Source of the DNA: Chaetomium olivaceum | Lineage: Eukaryota > Ascomycota > Sordariomycetes > Sordariales > Chaetomiaceae | Reading direction: 5' to 3' | Assembly: GCA_039881045.1 (NCBI GenBank) | Contig: JAYWVB010000001.1 | Location: 1,178,001-1,242,000, forward strand | Length of the DNA stretch: 64,000 nt | Shown here: positions 1 through 11,400 of the stretch, piece by piece | Position numbering within the stretch: the stretch's first letter is position 1 | Layout: every line of letters starts with the position of its first letter | Position numbers and translations under genes: made by a program | The notes under the pieces: generated by a model | What the model was told of the DNA's origin: nothing | Database searches by the model: none | What the model saw: the letters and a program-made list of their open reading frames with translations, nothing else

Positions 1-1433
1 TTGCGACATGTCGAGGCCGGATAGCGCCGACCCTGAGTTGAGCGCAAGCTGGAGGCTGCCCGCAGAATCCTGGCCCAAGTAATGAGGTACTACGGCGTTC
101 GAGGAGCCGCCGTCTCTTTCCTGCATAGAAAGGGGTCTAGAATATGGGGTCATATTGCTCGCCGGGGCCAAACCGCGGTGTCCGTTGATGAGGCTAGCAG
201 GTGCGACGTGGCCGTGATCCATCCCCGCCCATGACGGCTGTGAGGTTGAATCTGGGCTCGAGACCATGGGTGCTTCCGAAACGGCGGTTTCCGGTGGTCC
301 AAGGTTTGTAGTGTTTGGTGACGGGATCCTGCAGAACACCCGCGTTAGTATCAGTCTGGTGTACAGGATGGGCTGCTTCACATACCGATACATAAAAGGT
401 CTCAAATCGACCTTGTCTAAGTTGTGTTTTCTCCTCAGGTGCTGCCGGAAATTATCCGGCCTAGGCCAGTCCTTAGGTTTATCTTTACAGTGATCCAGAT
501 TGCAGCGATAGACCGGCTCGTCTCTTGTGGCGACTTTGTGGACGGATTTCAGATGCCGATCAAGGTCATTCTTAGTAGCAAATCCATCGTTCCCCTTTGT
601 ACATCCTGAAAATTGACACTTGAAAGGCCGAGTATGTCTGGCTTGGTGTTTTCTAGTCATTCCGAGTCAGCACACGAGACACCCGGACCCGCAGGTCGCT
701 AGAACTTACTTCAGCTCCGAGGGGGTCTTCACCGACTCTTCACAATTTGGGCAGATAAGGCTCTTGGTGTTTGATGTTCCCGGCGCCGGCCTCTGGCCCC
801 GCGCTTCCCGTTTCTGAGAATCCCCCTTCAATGATATATCGTCCTGGCCCATGGCCTGAAGGCGAGCGAGAACGCTCGCGTCCAGTTCACCATAGACGGA
901 CGGATTTCCTACGCTCTGCCTGGCATTGCTCCCATACCCAGAGTCCGTCAAAATCCCTCCGATGCTCTGGTTGACGGTGTCGGCCTCAGAAGGTGGGACG
1001 CTTCGATGGCCGGCGAAGCTCGGAAGGCTCTGGTGGAACTGTACTCCAACGGATTGGCTCGGCGCGGTCAGTTGGACGGGATTCCAAGGTCCTCGTTCGT
1101 GCATGAACTGGTTCATGGGATGCAGCCCCTGGTTTTGCGCGAAGCTGTGTTGGCCATGACCGCCAGCCAGGGCTTGCAGATTCCCCATGAGCTCCCGAGA
1201 ATCGTGGCCCTGGTTGGACATGGATGCGTATTGGGCGAAGGGGAGGATGCTGGCGTCCGCCGGCCGCCCGGGACTCGGCATCGTGATCGAATCGGGAGAT
1301 GCAGGGAAGATGTCCCCAAAGCTGAACGGCTGATGAAAGGAAAGGGGTCAGAACATCAGCTCACGATGAAATTACATGGGCATCGTACCGCGCATTGCTC
1401 CTGTTGCGAGAACCGTGGATGATTCTGCGTCAT
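1..1433 (-). CDS. C2H2 zinc-finger transcription factor, 3' end cut by window edge
   Basis: Likely a nuclear DNA-binding regulator. My spliced model has exons 1433-1389, 1329-710, 652-386 and 328 to the window edge, with introns of 59, 57 and 57 bp that carry GTACGA, GTAAGT and GTATGT donors and CAG/TAG acceptors. After about 210 residues of Gln/Ser/Gly-rich disordered sequence come three C2H2 fingers. Finger 1 has C-P-N-C then H-x4-H and is split by an intron. Finger 2 begins FKCQFSGC and ends RHLKSVH. Finger 3 begins YRCNLDHC and ends QHLRRKH. The widened Cys and Cys-His spacing of fingers 2 and 3 is common in fungal C2H2 regulators. The last exon stays open to base 1 and encodes Pro/Ser-rich sequence, so the C terminus lies outside. 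The first exon (15 codons) is inferred from splice signals and is the least certain part. Target genes cannot be inferred. Confidence 0.8.
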
Positions 1434-3229
1434 GATGGAGTGTCGCCGTGGCACGTTGTGAGTTGAGTGAGCGAAAGTGGATGCTGTTGTCCCTGCGTCA
1501 GCGTCCCAGGCTGCGGAGGGACTGGGAACTGCAAGATCGGACGGCTCTTGGCAGGTAAGGTAGCGGCGGACGGACCCGAGCTCGAATTATCGAACTGCGA
1601 GACGTTTGAAGAACGACTACTGATTCGTGTCGGGAGGGAAGTAAGAGCGAGATAGACGTCACAGGCAACGCAAAGAAAAGGGTCCAGGTGCGCTTCACAG
1701 AAATTGCGGTGGGCAGACGGATGGTCGCCTTGCCACGAGTCGACGGGGCATTGTCCGACGAACTGCGGGAATGGTGCGCGGACTAGTTAATCTGTGCTCC
1801 CAGTTTTGTCGTATTGTTGATGAATTCAGTAGCTAACAACTGTAAAGCGCTCGCAAAATGTGCAAAACAATAAGGTCCTCGGCGGCCTCTCAACGACGAC
1901 GACAGAATAAGCTGGCAGATTTTGCAGATTTGGAGTGTGGAATGATGGAGGGGAAAGAGGGTGCAGCAGCCATGAAAGGAACCCCGATGGAAGAGGCGCA
2001 AGTTCAGACTCCCTCCCTAAAGGTAACGACCTGAGAGCCAGTGGTCAGGCAGCCTCACTCGCACACTTCGCGTTGACCGAGAAAAAAAAGAGCCGCTATT
2101 GGCCCAAACTGTCTGCGTCCGTTGCAGGCAGAAAGTGAGATCGCTGGGAATCAGTCACGTGGCATGTCGGGTGGGGCTCACTCGGGCTCAAAGACCTCAC
2201 TCATCACTCAAGTCATGCCACAGTGCAACCAATCTCGGCAATCTGCAGCAACATTTTCTACTAGATGTTGCACACGGCACGGGCCCGATGACGAGTATAT
2301 GGAACTGGCGTCGTTTTGGGCAGACATGCGTACATGTAAGAACCGCAAGCGCAACAAGTCAGGCTGCTACAACCGTATTTCTTTCCCCTACGCTTGTCTC
2401 ATATTCTATCTACTTCGACACTGGGTTTTCTTCAATTCGTCAAGTCTACACAGCCGCAACCGCGTTTTGCTGCCCAACAATTACTTCCCTTCTTCTTTTC
2501 TATTCTTTCTCTCTTCTTTTCATCATTTTTTACTTCTTATTTTTATTTTGACCAAGTCTATACTTTCCATAACGTCAAGTTCTGCCACTTGATTCCTGCT
2601 CTTTCTCTCGGCTTGTGATTGAACGCTTTCTACATACCGGAAACGCGAGTGCCCCTCCGCTATTGGGCATCGAAAGACAACGCGGTCGTGGGGATGCTGC
2701 ATAGAACATGGCGCAAGCATGTCCTGCGCGGAACTCCACGACTGTTCCCGTTCGGCCCTTCGCGGAAGTGCCCCGGCCTGCAGAACCGCCGTCCGGCGGA
2801 GCAACCTGTCATCAGCCGCAGTAGGGTCTTGTGTTTCCAAAGTTCAACCTGCATTTTGGTGGTGGTCGAAACCCCGGGATTGGGTCAGACGCTATGCAGG
2901 AGCTACGATTCAACCAGCAGTCGGCCTGAGAACTGCATGTTTGCTCAAGCCACAGTCCATCGTGCATGGAGCGGGTCATATCTCAACTGCAGTACAGATT
3001 CTCGAAGGTGATGATCCAAGTTAGCTTACAGGTCCAGATCGGGCCGTACCACGGCCGCAGAACACAAACCACTTCTCCTCTCGCCATCCTCCGCCGAATC
3101 AGGGTCTGGGCGCTCCCGGCTCGCTTGCAGAGCACCCGCGAAAGCGAGCCGAGGGAGGGCCTTGAGCTTTTTGTTTCCTCCCACTTATACAGCGGGGGGT
3201 TCAGTCTACCTGCCTGTCTCATGGTCAAG
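1434..3229. other. Intergenic, no gene recognised
   Basis: This is the upstream side of the zinc-finger gene. I see a pyrimidine-rich tract around 2460-2560 (TTCTTTTC-type) but no conserved protein, tRNA or transposon. The open frames here show no recognisable domain. Confidence 0.5.
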
Positions 3230-3650
3230 TCATGGTACTCAATAACCTTCTTTGATATTTCTTGAACTACAAACCATGTAGCTTTCAGCGTTTGACAGCC
3301 TAGATCGGACTTGAACTTGATAACCACAGAGTTCTTTGTGTCCCGATCCACAGTAGTGCTTGTGGACAGTCAACCTCCCCGTGTTCAGGGCCAGGGCCCA
3401 CGCCTTCCAACACACCATCTGTGCAGCTTGCCTTGAGCTGCAGGATGATGCGCCGTGTCCGAATTTGCCTGGGTCAGCTCTGCGGACAGGTGGCCGTCGC
3501 CATTGACGCCATACATGGGACCTGGTTCGAGACAAGCACGAATGATGTTCGCCCCATCCTGTAGGAGCGAGTGATCTATCACCTCCGAGCCGGTGACAAT
3601 GCTCTGTGACGCGCCGTCATCACAGCATCCGGCCTCTTATTGTAGACCGT
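3230..3650 (-). pseudogene. Possible gene fragment of unknown function
   Basis: Read on the minus strand, an open stretch from about 3640 to 3395 has protein-like composition (it contains CDDGASQSIVTGSEV and later MYGVNGDGHLSAEL). It can be joined across a candidate 57-bp intron (GTGTGT donor, TTGAC branch-like site, unusual AAG acceptor) to a second stretch containing VVIKFKSDLGCQTLK. No ATG start is evident, because the upstream frame closes at a TAA near 3650. No family is recognised. It may be a relic of a longer gene or a chance open frame. Confidence 0.25.
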
Positions 3651-3983
3651 CTCACATGAGGCTCTTTCCGTCCCCACTCACGCTCGCCACGGCCTTTCGG
3701 CGCCGGTTATGCAAGACTTGACAGTATAGTGTGATGTCCATCCATGACTAGGAAAACAAAAGCAATGCCCGCAACCACCTAATCTAGTCGATATCCAAGT
3801 CCACCAGCCACATACCGTCAGCAAAGAACCGACGCCAGCAAACCTCTTCTTTCGCCAACGCTGCCAGTACTCGACCCCTAGAGTGAACGAGAACGCACAA
3901 CAACAAAACGCCAACACATACACCATCTCCTTAATATCCAGCCAAAAAGAAAAGAAGAAAAAAGAGAAAAAAAAGCAAACACC
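3651..3983. other. Intergenic, presumed promoter of the small Cys protein
   Basis: Non-coding as far as I can see. An A-rich tract (3948-3975) lies directly before the CACCATG start of the next gene, which fits a fungal 5' leader. Confidence 0.4.
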
Positions 3984-4262
3984 ATGTGCGAATTCGAGGA
4001 GTACCAATTCACCTGCGGCCACGTCGATTATGGCCTCATAGCCCAGTGCCATCGCCGCCGCAACAGTCCGAATCGCGTCTGCAGGAGTGTGAAGACGCTC
4101 ACGAGGCAATGGCCTCAGGACGGAGAGTGCAACTACTGCTTGGACGTCCGCCGCTATCGGGAGCAGCTGGCGTACCAGCAGCGCCTGGCGCAGGCGCAGG
4201 CGCAGGCGCAGGGTCAGGGCGGCGGGTCGGGCCAGGGCCAGGGCCAGGGCCAGGGGCAGTAG
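3984..4262 (+). CDS. Small Cys-containing protein with Gln/Gly-repeat tail
   Basis: Single-exon frame of 92 residues with a good start context (CACCATG). Residues 1-60 contain six cysteines, including the motif YQFTCGH, and a C-x2-C pair in ECNYCLD, so a small metal-binding or disulphide fold is possible. There is no signal peptide, so cytosolic or nuclear location is likelier than secretion. The last 30 residues are almost pure Q-A and Q-G repeats, encoded by CAGGCG and CAGGGC direct repeats at about 4190-4258. These probably vary in length between strains. I do not know a function. The Cys-rich N-terminal part looks like real protein rather than chance sequence, because an overlapping frame lacks such a pattern. 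Confidence 0.6.
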   Translation: MCEFEEYQFTCGHVDYGLIAQCHRRRNSPNRVCRSVKTLTRQWPQDGECNYCLDVRRYREQLAYQQRLAQAQAQAQGQGGGSGQGQGQGQGQ

Positions 4263-5559
4263 TCGATGATGGCTTCTAATCATTGTGCTTGGTGGTGGTG
4301 GTGCGCAATGAGTGGAAGGGGAAACGTAGTCCGTTGACGGATGATCTGGAATCCTCGTAGGAAAGACTGGGGAGGTAGGGGGGGGGGGTTCTCATTAGCA
4401 GGTCTGATGATGGCTTTGGTTCAGTAAAATCGGGAAACGGTCCTTGGATATTCTTTCACGTTTGACGGGAAGCGGCTGGTCGCCGTCGAATAGTACGATA
4501 ATATAGACTGGGGAGGCCCACTGATCTTACATTCTACACTTCTATCTACCTGGCATTTCCCGTTTTGTTTGCTCACGGGTTTGTGGGTTGGTTCCAAGTT
4601 TATTTGCACAATGCCGAATCCCTTCGTCGACGTTTCTTTGGGCGCGTTGGTCTCGTAATTCTTAACGGATGCTGCATTATTATCACTTCCCAACTACTGA
4701 CCTTCGTATTCCAACATCACCAGACAAAACCCATGTCACGGGCGAAGACTAAGTATCCTGATATGCTGATAATCAGCCTGTTGGTTTCTATCACGTACTC
4801 AATCGACATTTCTTTCCTCGGCAAGGGGTTTGTAGCCAAATGATCCTGTGCTTCGTCACAAATACGGGGATGTTGTGCCGCCTTAGACACGCACCTACGA
4901 GCTATCCCGTGTAAGCCGTGGGTACCTTACATAGAAGTGACAGATCCGATGGCAGGGAGTGAACCAGATGGTCTCGAGCTCCCTTGGCTTCGACATTCTC
5001 TGTGGAGGAAATGTGCTGAGAGAGCCCATACTTGTTAAGACTGCGGCGTTAAGCACATATGTTGTACGACATCGGGCTGGGAGATTGGTTTGGGTGGGGG
5101 TTACTTGCCCCATCTTCTAGGGATTTAGACTCGCTTGATGACGGGATTTGACAGCCGGTGAGCTACACAGTGAAGAGGGACCGTGTTGTTGTGGTACAAA
5201 TCATATCGACCAGGGTGGCAACTGCCGAGCCCGACTCCGCCCACGCTCCCTACAATATCTGTTGTGAACCACCGGTAGTGTAGTGAGGATGTTACACTTC
5301 AACGGCCATGAAGCGGTTGTGGCGCTGTCCGGAATCCGACACCGGTCAAGGGGGCGCCCGCCGAATCCATGGTCGGCCACACATTCCATAGTTACAACCA
5401 TCTCCAAAAAAGAAAGGGGCGAGATGGCAAACCCAAGCATCAACTAGTTAGCTCAATCCCTTACCACCACCATAGTTATGTGTAAACGCTCTTATTTCAC
5501 TGCCTCCTGACTCTCCAAATTGCCCTCAAACCAAACAAACCACCCCCCCCCCCCTCTCC
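4263..5559. other. Intergenic region between two genes, no gene recognised
   Basis: Contains a G homopolymer at about 4380-4388 and a long C run at about 5541-5554, just past the stop of the Dap1-like gene. No conserved coding sequence or RNA gene was seen. Confidence 0.5.
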
Positions 5560-6185
5560 CTACTCAAAATTCGTCGCCCCCTCCACCTTTCCAACCACGT
5601 TGTAGCGCTTCGAGAAGAAGGTGACCCAGTCGTTCAGGGTGCCCTTCTCCTTGTCAGGCAGGTCCTGCCACTCGGAGCTGACATCCTCGGCCTTGGTCGA
5701 CGTCTTGCCGAGAGCACGCGAGGCGTCCTTGCCGGCGAATACTGTGGTGCGGGTCACGGGTTAGTGGGCTGTCGGGTGTACTTGCCGGGGTGCGCCGGGG
5801 AGGAGTTGGAAGGTGAAGTAGAGGGGGAAGGGTAGATAGCTGAGAGTATTACCGTGGTATGCGCCGCCTGGCTGGTAGGCCTTGTTGCCTGTTACGTCGT
5901 AGACGATGCCCTATTTCAGGGGTTAGAACCATACCTATCGAGGGGTTGGAGAAGGGGATAGTACTTTGATAGCGACATAGCACTTTTGCCCCTCCTCGCC
6001 TAGAAGAAAGGTTAGTTCATTACGGTCATTCAAAGCTCCGGGGGTGAAACCGAGGGCTTCCTCATCCCTCTTTGGGCAAAATGGGTAGTCATACCGCTCG
6101 CCTTAGCCAACTCCTCGAGGGAGATGGGGTCGTCCTTTGGAGGGTCCAGCTGGACAGGAGTCTTGGGTTCAAACTTGCCGGCCAT
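5560..6185 (-). CDS. Cytochrome b5-like heme/steroid-binding protein (MAPR/Dap1 family)
   Basis: Encodes a 121-residue protein of the membrane-associated progesterone receptor family. Fungal Dap1 proteins of this family bind heme and support cytochrome P450 steps of ergosterol synthesis. My model is four exons: 6185-6095, 5999-5965, 5910-5853 and 5741-5560, all with GT-AG borders and consistent phase. The diagnostic core is visible: EELAKASG, then CYVAIKGIVYDVT, then GGAYHVFAGKDASRALG, and C-terminal FFSKRYNVVGKV. Tyrosines in these blocks include the residues the family uses for heme contact. I chose the ATG at 6185 because the protein then begins with the family-typical short hydrophilic leader; an in-frame ATG at 6242 would add 19 residues. 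I see no transmembrane segment, so it may be a soluble member. Confidence 0.9.
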
Positions 6186-6818
6186 GGCGCCTTCTGTGAG
6201 ACCGAAATGGAGTAGGGGGTCTGAAAATGTATAAGCCTTCAAGGTTGATTGATGTTTTGGTCTAAGGGGAGAGGAGGGAAAGGAGAGAAGCTGAGAGCGT
6301 AATGTTAAGCCTGTAGATACTACCCACTTTTCTTATTTGTTCCTTGAATTTGAACAAGAATTACCAAGAGTAGACAACGCTCTTCAAGGGCTGCAAAAAA
6401 TCACACTGTTTTTGGCTTCCTGAGAGATATCTCACGTTCTGGGAGCTTGGATGAATTGGTGGAGCTGCAACGAGCCTCGGGCCGGGGATGGAGGGGTTGG
6501 AGGGGTTGACAGGGATGTGCTTGGCCTGTTGGATGACGTGCAGTGGAGAGCTCGCTGCCTGAGGAACAAACAATTCAGCAGCGGCAGCCAAGGACAGGGA
6601 GCTCAAGCTTGGGCCTCTTTCCGTAATTGGACTTTTCAACCATCAAAACTCCAATGGAGACTTGGAATAGTTTTAGGAATTGCTCCTCGACGAACTCACG
6701 CACCCTCCGAGATCCCAATTGACGACCCCAATTGAGAATAGACCCCAAATTCTGTCACAATGCCGATATCAAGGGCAGCCGGCCTACGGACTACCGGCGC
6801 ACTTCGCCTCTCCCAACG
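6186..6818. promoter_or_regulatory. Divergent promoter between Dap1-like gene and Mgr3-like gene
   Basis: This 633-bp interval separates two genes transcribed away from each other, so it should hold both promoters and 5' leaders. I saw no other gene and no strong TATA element in it. Confidence 0.6.
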
Positions 6819-8449
6819 ATGCACCTCCCCCTCGCCCTCCCCCTCCGATCCCAACCGAATCGATACCGGCATCAAACACTATCGGTCCCCGTCAAACTTC
6901 CGATTAGTTACCAATTCCGCTCGAAGTCAACAGCACCCCCGCAAGATGACCCGGAAGAATCACCTAGACAAACCGGCCAAGCACCAAAGCCGCATCCCTC
7001 TCTCAAGAGCATGTTCTGGCAAAGCATCAAGTCCGACACGGCCCGGGCTTGGTACGTTATCAAGAATACCAGCTTCAGCGAGGTTATGCGGCAGAACCCA
7101 GGTGAAGCCCTCGGCGCCATCGTAGCGTAGGTATACCAGACGAGCGCGAAACACTCGGGATGGCCGATACTGACAACCCCGACAGAATCATAGGCGCCAT
7201 CGGTGTTCTCGTCTATTGTGTCTACGCATACTACACCTACTTTTACAGCCGCCAGTTTACGCGATACCCCGAACCCGTGGCAAAAGCTCTCCGAAAAGCG
7301 CTCTACTTCAGCAACCACGACCCTAACCCGCAACGTGCCCTCCACTACTACAAACAGGCCCTTGAGCTCTGCGACCAGGAGGGACTAGACCACTTCTCAG
7401 ACGACGTCATGGGCATCAAGATTCAGGTGGCTGCGTGGCTCGAGAAAATTGAGAGCTACCAGAACGCCATCAGCGTGCTAGAGAACCTGCTGGGCGACTG
7501 CAAGCGCTGGGTTGAGGTCATGGAGAAGAGCGTCGAGGAGGGGACGGTGCCCAAGCTGGAACCAGTACCGGCTTCTAAAGATGGGGAGTCCAGTGTTCCC
7601 GAGCAGCCGCGTGAAACCCTCTGGGCCAAGCGGACGAGGTTATTAGCCAAGGCTGTCAGCGTCAGCGTCAAGCTAGCCAATCTCTACTCGGACGAGCACG
7701 TTCTAGAGCGGGAATCGGCCCACGAGCGGCTAGTTTGGGCGGTGGAGACGACCCTGAGGGAAATGCAGAGGCGCGCCAAGGAGGGTCTAAAGGAGGGGGA
7801 GGGGCCGTGGATGAGCCCCGAGGAAGTCGGTGGGAGTCTAGAGGGTAAGTAGTAGTCTCGCTGTCCCGTTTTCATCTGCGAGTATAGACCGCATACTAAC
7901 TACGGACTTGCAGCACTCGCACAAAGCTACCAGGAGAAGGGCCAGTATCACCTTGCCGTCCCGCTCTTCTTCCAGGCCCTAAGGTTATGCCAAGACCCTT
8001 GCCATATCGCCATCTTGAGTAAGTCTAGCCGTTATTCGCACTCATCTGGTATCTTGAGGCTAACACTGTCAGTGAACAACATCGCGACCAGCTTCGCGGA
8101 GCACCCGCTCATCCCACGCGGTGACGCACCCGTGCACGCCTTGATGGAGGAATCCAAGACGTGGATCTCGGCGGCCGAGCAGCGTGCGTCCTACCTCGCG
8201 GCCGCTCAGCGGTGGGCACAAAACGCCATCGATCACGCATCGGAGACGCAGGGCGAGAAGCGGACGCCGGAGTGCGATCAAGCCTGCGCCGTCGCGCTGT
8301 CCAACCTGGGTTCCGTGCTGGCGATGCTGGGCAAGAACATGGAAGCGCGCCAGAAGTTCGAGCAGGCGGTTGCGCTGAGCAAGAAGCTTGGGTTTGAAGA
8401 TTACGCCGCTGCGGCCGATGCCAGGTTACAGGAACTCCCCAAGGCATGA
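6819..8449 (+). CDS. mgr3: Mitochondrial TPR protein, Mgr3-like (i-AAA protease adaptor)
   Basis: Spliced model 6819-7126, 7186-7844, 7914-8018 and 8073-8449 gives 482 residues, close to the size of yeast Mgr3, a subunit that with Mgr1 helps the Yme1 i-AAA protease bind substrates at the mitochondrial inner membrane. The N terminus (from MHLPLALPLRSQPNRYR) is Arg-rich and lacks acidic residues, as in a mitochondrial presequence. A single membrane segment (GAIVAIIGAIGVLVYCVY) is created by the first splice junction. TPR-like helices follow: PQRALHYYKQALELC, GIKIQVAAWLEKIESYQNAI, then YHLAVPLFFQALRLC and a last repeat ending at NMEARQKFEQAVALSKKLG. Introns have GTAGGT/GTAAGT donors and CTGAC/CTAAC branch sites. 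Substrates are unknown. A related mitochondrial TPR protein cannot be excluded. Confidence 0.85.
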
Positions 8450-11400
8450 GGTCTCTCGACCTCGTGTCACCTCGCTGTCTCCGTTATCGAGGACATTGCC
8501 CCGCCCTATCCGGCCCCGCGATAACTCCGCCGACAATGCCGAGCGAGCGAGCACGTACCGTGAACCCCGAACACCGAATACGCCCCTATCTCGTTGCATG
8601 CATTCTCACTACCTTTTCACGGCGTCGCCGACATAGGGTTCACTCCCGACAGTCACTCGCCGACATGATTCACTCCCAGACAATAATCCACGTGGCCGCA
8701 GCGCAGATCTGAATCAGCCTCGGGAAAGCGAAACAGGGAAGCGGGATGGTCCGTCAGAAACTCGCAACCCCCAAAGAGACCATGCGAGAAAACCCACGAT
8801 TGAGTCCCGTACCCGGCAGATGCAAGCCCGAGGCACAGCCACCGGCAGCATCCTTTCCCGGGACTTGGGGAGCCCGGGTCCCGGGAGAAGGAGCAGAAGA
8901 AGGAGGCAGAAAACCGAACAGGAATCAAGAAATGACGTGATCAGGTCATACCATCCATGAATACAAAAGTCCCCGGTTTGGGCACCCCCGCGCCCGCGGA
9001 ATTGCGAAACGACGGCCGAGACCCGCCGACTGCCGACACGCGCGGAGGTAGCGGCGGCGGGAGAGCGGGCGGGCGGAGTGGGCGGGCGAGCAAGCGAAAA
9101 CGGGCAAGGCCGACCCGTCTTCTCTTGCTTGGGTCTGCCCTGTGACCCCAAACATGGACACGGACAGCGAGAATGAGACATCCAGACGACAGGGGGCCGA
9201 GGAAAATTGTTAGCCACACCGCTGCTTTGTCATTCGTGCAATCGCAAGATCCTTGTCGGCACACGTGTTTTGGAGGGGGGGACGTTGGGCAGGCGGCTTG
9301 ACGAGGGTGTGTGTGTGGTGGTAGTGGTAGTGGTGATGCAGTGTGGTGCATCTTGCATCCATGGATGTCACGCCACGAAGGTCTTCTCGTCGTTCCGTTC
9401 CGTACTTTTTGGGCTGTCCATGGGCAATTTAGCCCTGCGATTGCTGGTTGCTGCGGAAGGCCCCTCTGGCGGATTTCTCCAATCATTGTAACTTTACTGT
9501 ATTGTACATACACATAGCTGTAACTAACTACATGGAGCCGGAATGATTCCGCCAACGTTCCTGTCGATCCCATTCATCGGTCGAACTTTCACTCCGCAGA
9601 GATCTTCGTGGCTATGGACGTGGACAAGACATACACTAACGAGTGTTGTTGTGTAGACATGGACATGGACATGGCCACAGCCATTGAACACGGACCACAG
9701 TCTACAATCCCCCGCCCGCGCCCGCCCGCCCCGCCGCCGCCATTGACGATGCATTTTCATGATCAGAGCAGGGATTGGGAATAGGCGAGGAGACCCCCCC
9801 CTCTTCCCCCATCCCGTGTCATGCATGCATCGGGGGTTGCTTGCTGGCGCGCGAGGCGAGGCGAGGGCGAGGAGCGGGCTTCGAGAAAAATAGCCGTGCA
9901 GTAGCGGGTTCCACAAAAAGGTAAAAAAAGGGACGAGAAAAAACAAGAGACGAACTGACAAGGGTGTCGGGCGTCAGGGGGTGTGGTCGAGCGGAATGCT
10001 GGTGCCTGTGGTTTTTGATGCCGCTGGCTCTGGCTGCTGCGACGGTGGCTGCATGCAGTGTTGAACCGGGGCCACGCGCAGCTGCGGCTCGGGGAACGGA
10101 CGGACGGACTGGGGGGAGGGGTGGTGGTGAGAAGGGGGGGTGGGAGGTGGGAGGGATCATCAGGAAAGGTTGTTTGGTTGTTGTTCAATTGTTCGTTCGG
10201 CATGCTATGCCATGGGGGGGGAGGGAGCTTCCCCTTCGCCGCTGGCCGACAAGACCGACAAACACATACATACGAGGATACTTGCGGCACACGTGGTCGG
10301 AAACTTGCCTCCTTTGGGTTCGTTTCGTGGACCAATTGGCCCTTGTTTCCGGCTGTGAAGACTCGTACATAGAAGTCGGTTGCGGTTTTGGGGATTGCGA
10401 GAGGTTTGAAGATCTGGTGACGTTTCTTATCCGTTTATAGATGTACCTTAGTTATCGGCGGCCTCACCTTAGGTAATCGGCTAACCTACACAGTAAAGTC
10501 TCCAGGTTCGTTTGAGTTATGCTTGTTGTACGATTTGGTAGTTCGTTCCATTTGCGGGATCTGGAACTTTGACGTTGGGTTACCACAAGTTTTGAACTCC
10601 ACCGTCCCACACCACGTTTCATAGCGCCGTTACTCTGGCAGGGAAGAGCTTCGGTCGTAAGTCGGGCGATCCGTTGTGTAACCATCGGGTGTAAGCCGGT
10701 TTTAGGTGGACCGACCGGGTTAGGAGGCGACGGTGCGGCTCCCGGTGCAGGCCTACAACGGTTGGGATGCAGGTGTCGATCATCTTGACGGGTTTGGAAG
10801 ATGAGTTTGGAAGTAAACAGGTACATACATGATGCACATGAGATACAGAATTGCGCGGCTAGATTTACTGGATTTCGGTGGCTGTATCCGCAAGCCCCTT
10901 GTCCGTAGAATCCACCTTATGTAACACAGTCGGTCAAGAGGTCGCTATGGAACTCGGGGTTCCGAGTCGGGTAGACCGATCGGCGAGATGAGTGGCATAT
11001 GATTACGGTCGTTGCAAAAGCTATGAAATGATCGCTGAGAGCGGGTTGCATGCGGGTGAGACATAAGGCACCGACACAAAGTATGTACGTGCTGTTGACG
11101 GGCAGCTTTCCTGCTCCTGGTTCAGAAGTCGGAGCTCCAGCAAACAAGGGGGTTGAACAGAGTCTCTAATTGGCCAAATCACCCCAAATGTCGGGTCTTG
11201 GCAGGGACGTTTAAGCTTAAATCGAGCCAACTGTTGTGGTCAACGTTGTTGGCTCCATGCCGGGGCGTCCCGTTGAGTCCAGCAGGCAGACGTGGTATGC
11301 ACTGAAGAAACGGGTTGGCCAACCGCAGCACTTCCATCTTAGCCGCTGCACGCGGTTGGTGGCGAAGGACCTCTCTCTTGGGATATGGTTGTTCCGTTGC

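Noticed and set aside
8714..9217. Minus-strand frame with a poly-Leu stretch
   Set aside because: Leu and Pro runs come from CT-rich DNA; no start context, domain or splice partner supports a gene.
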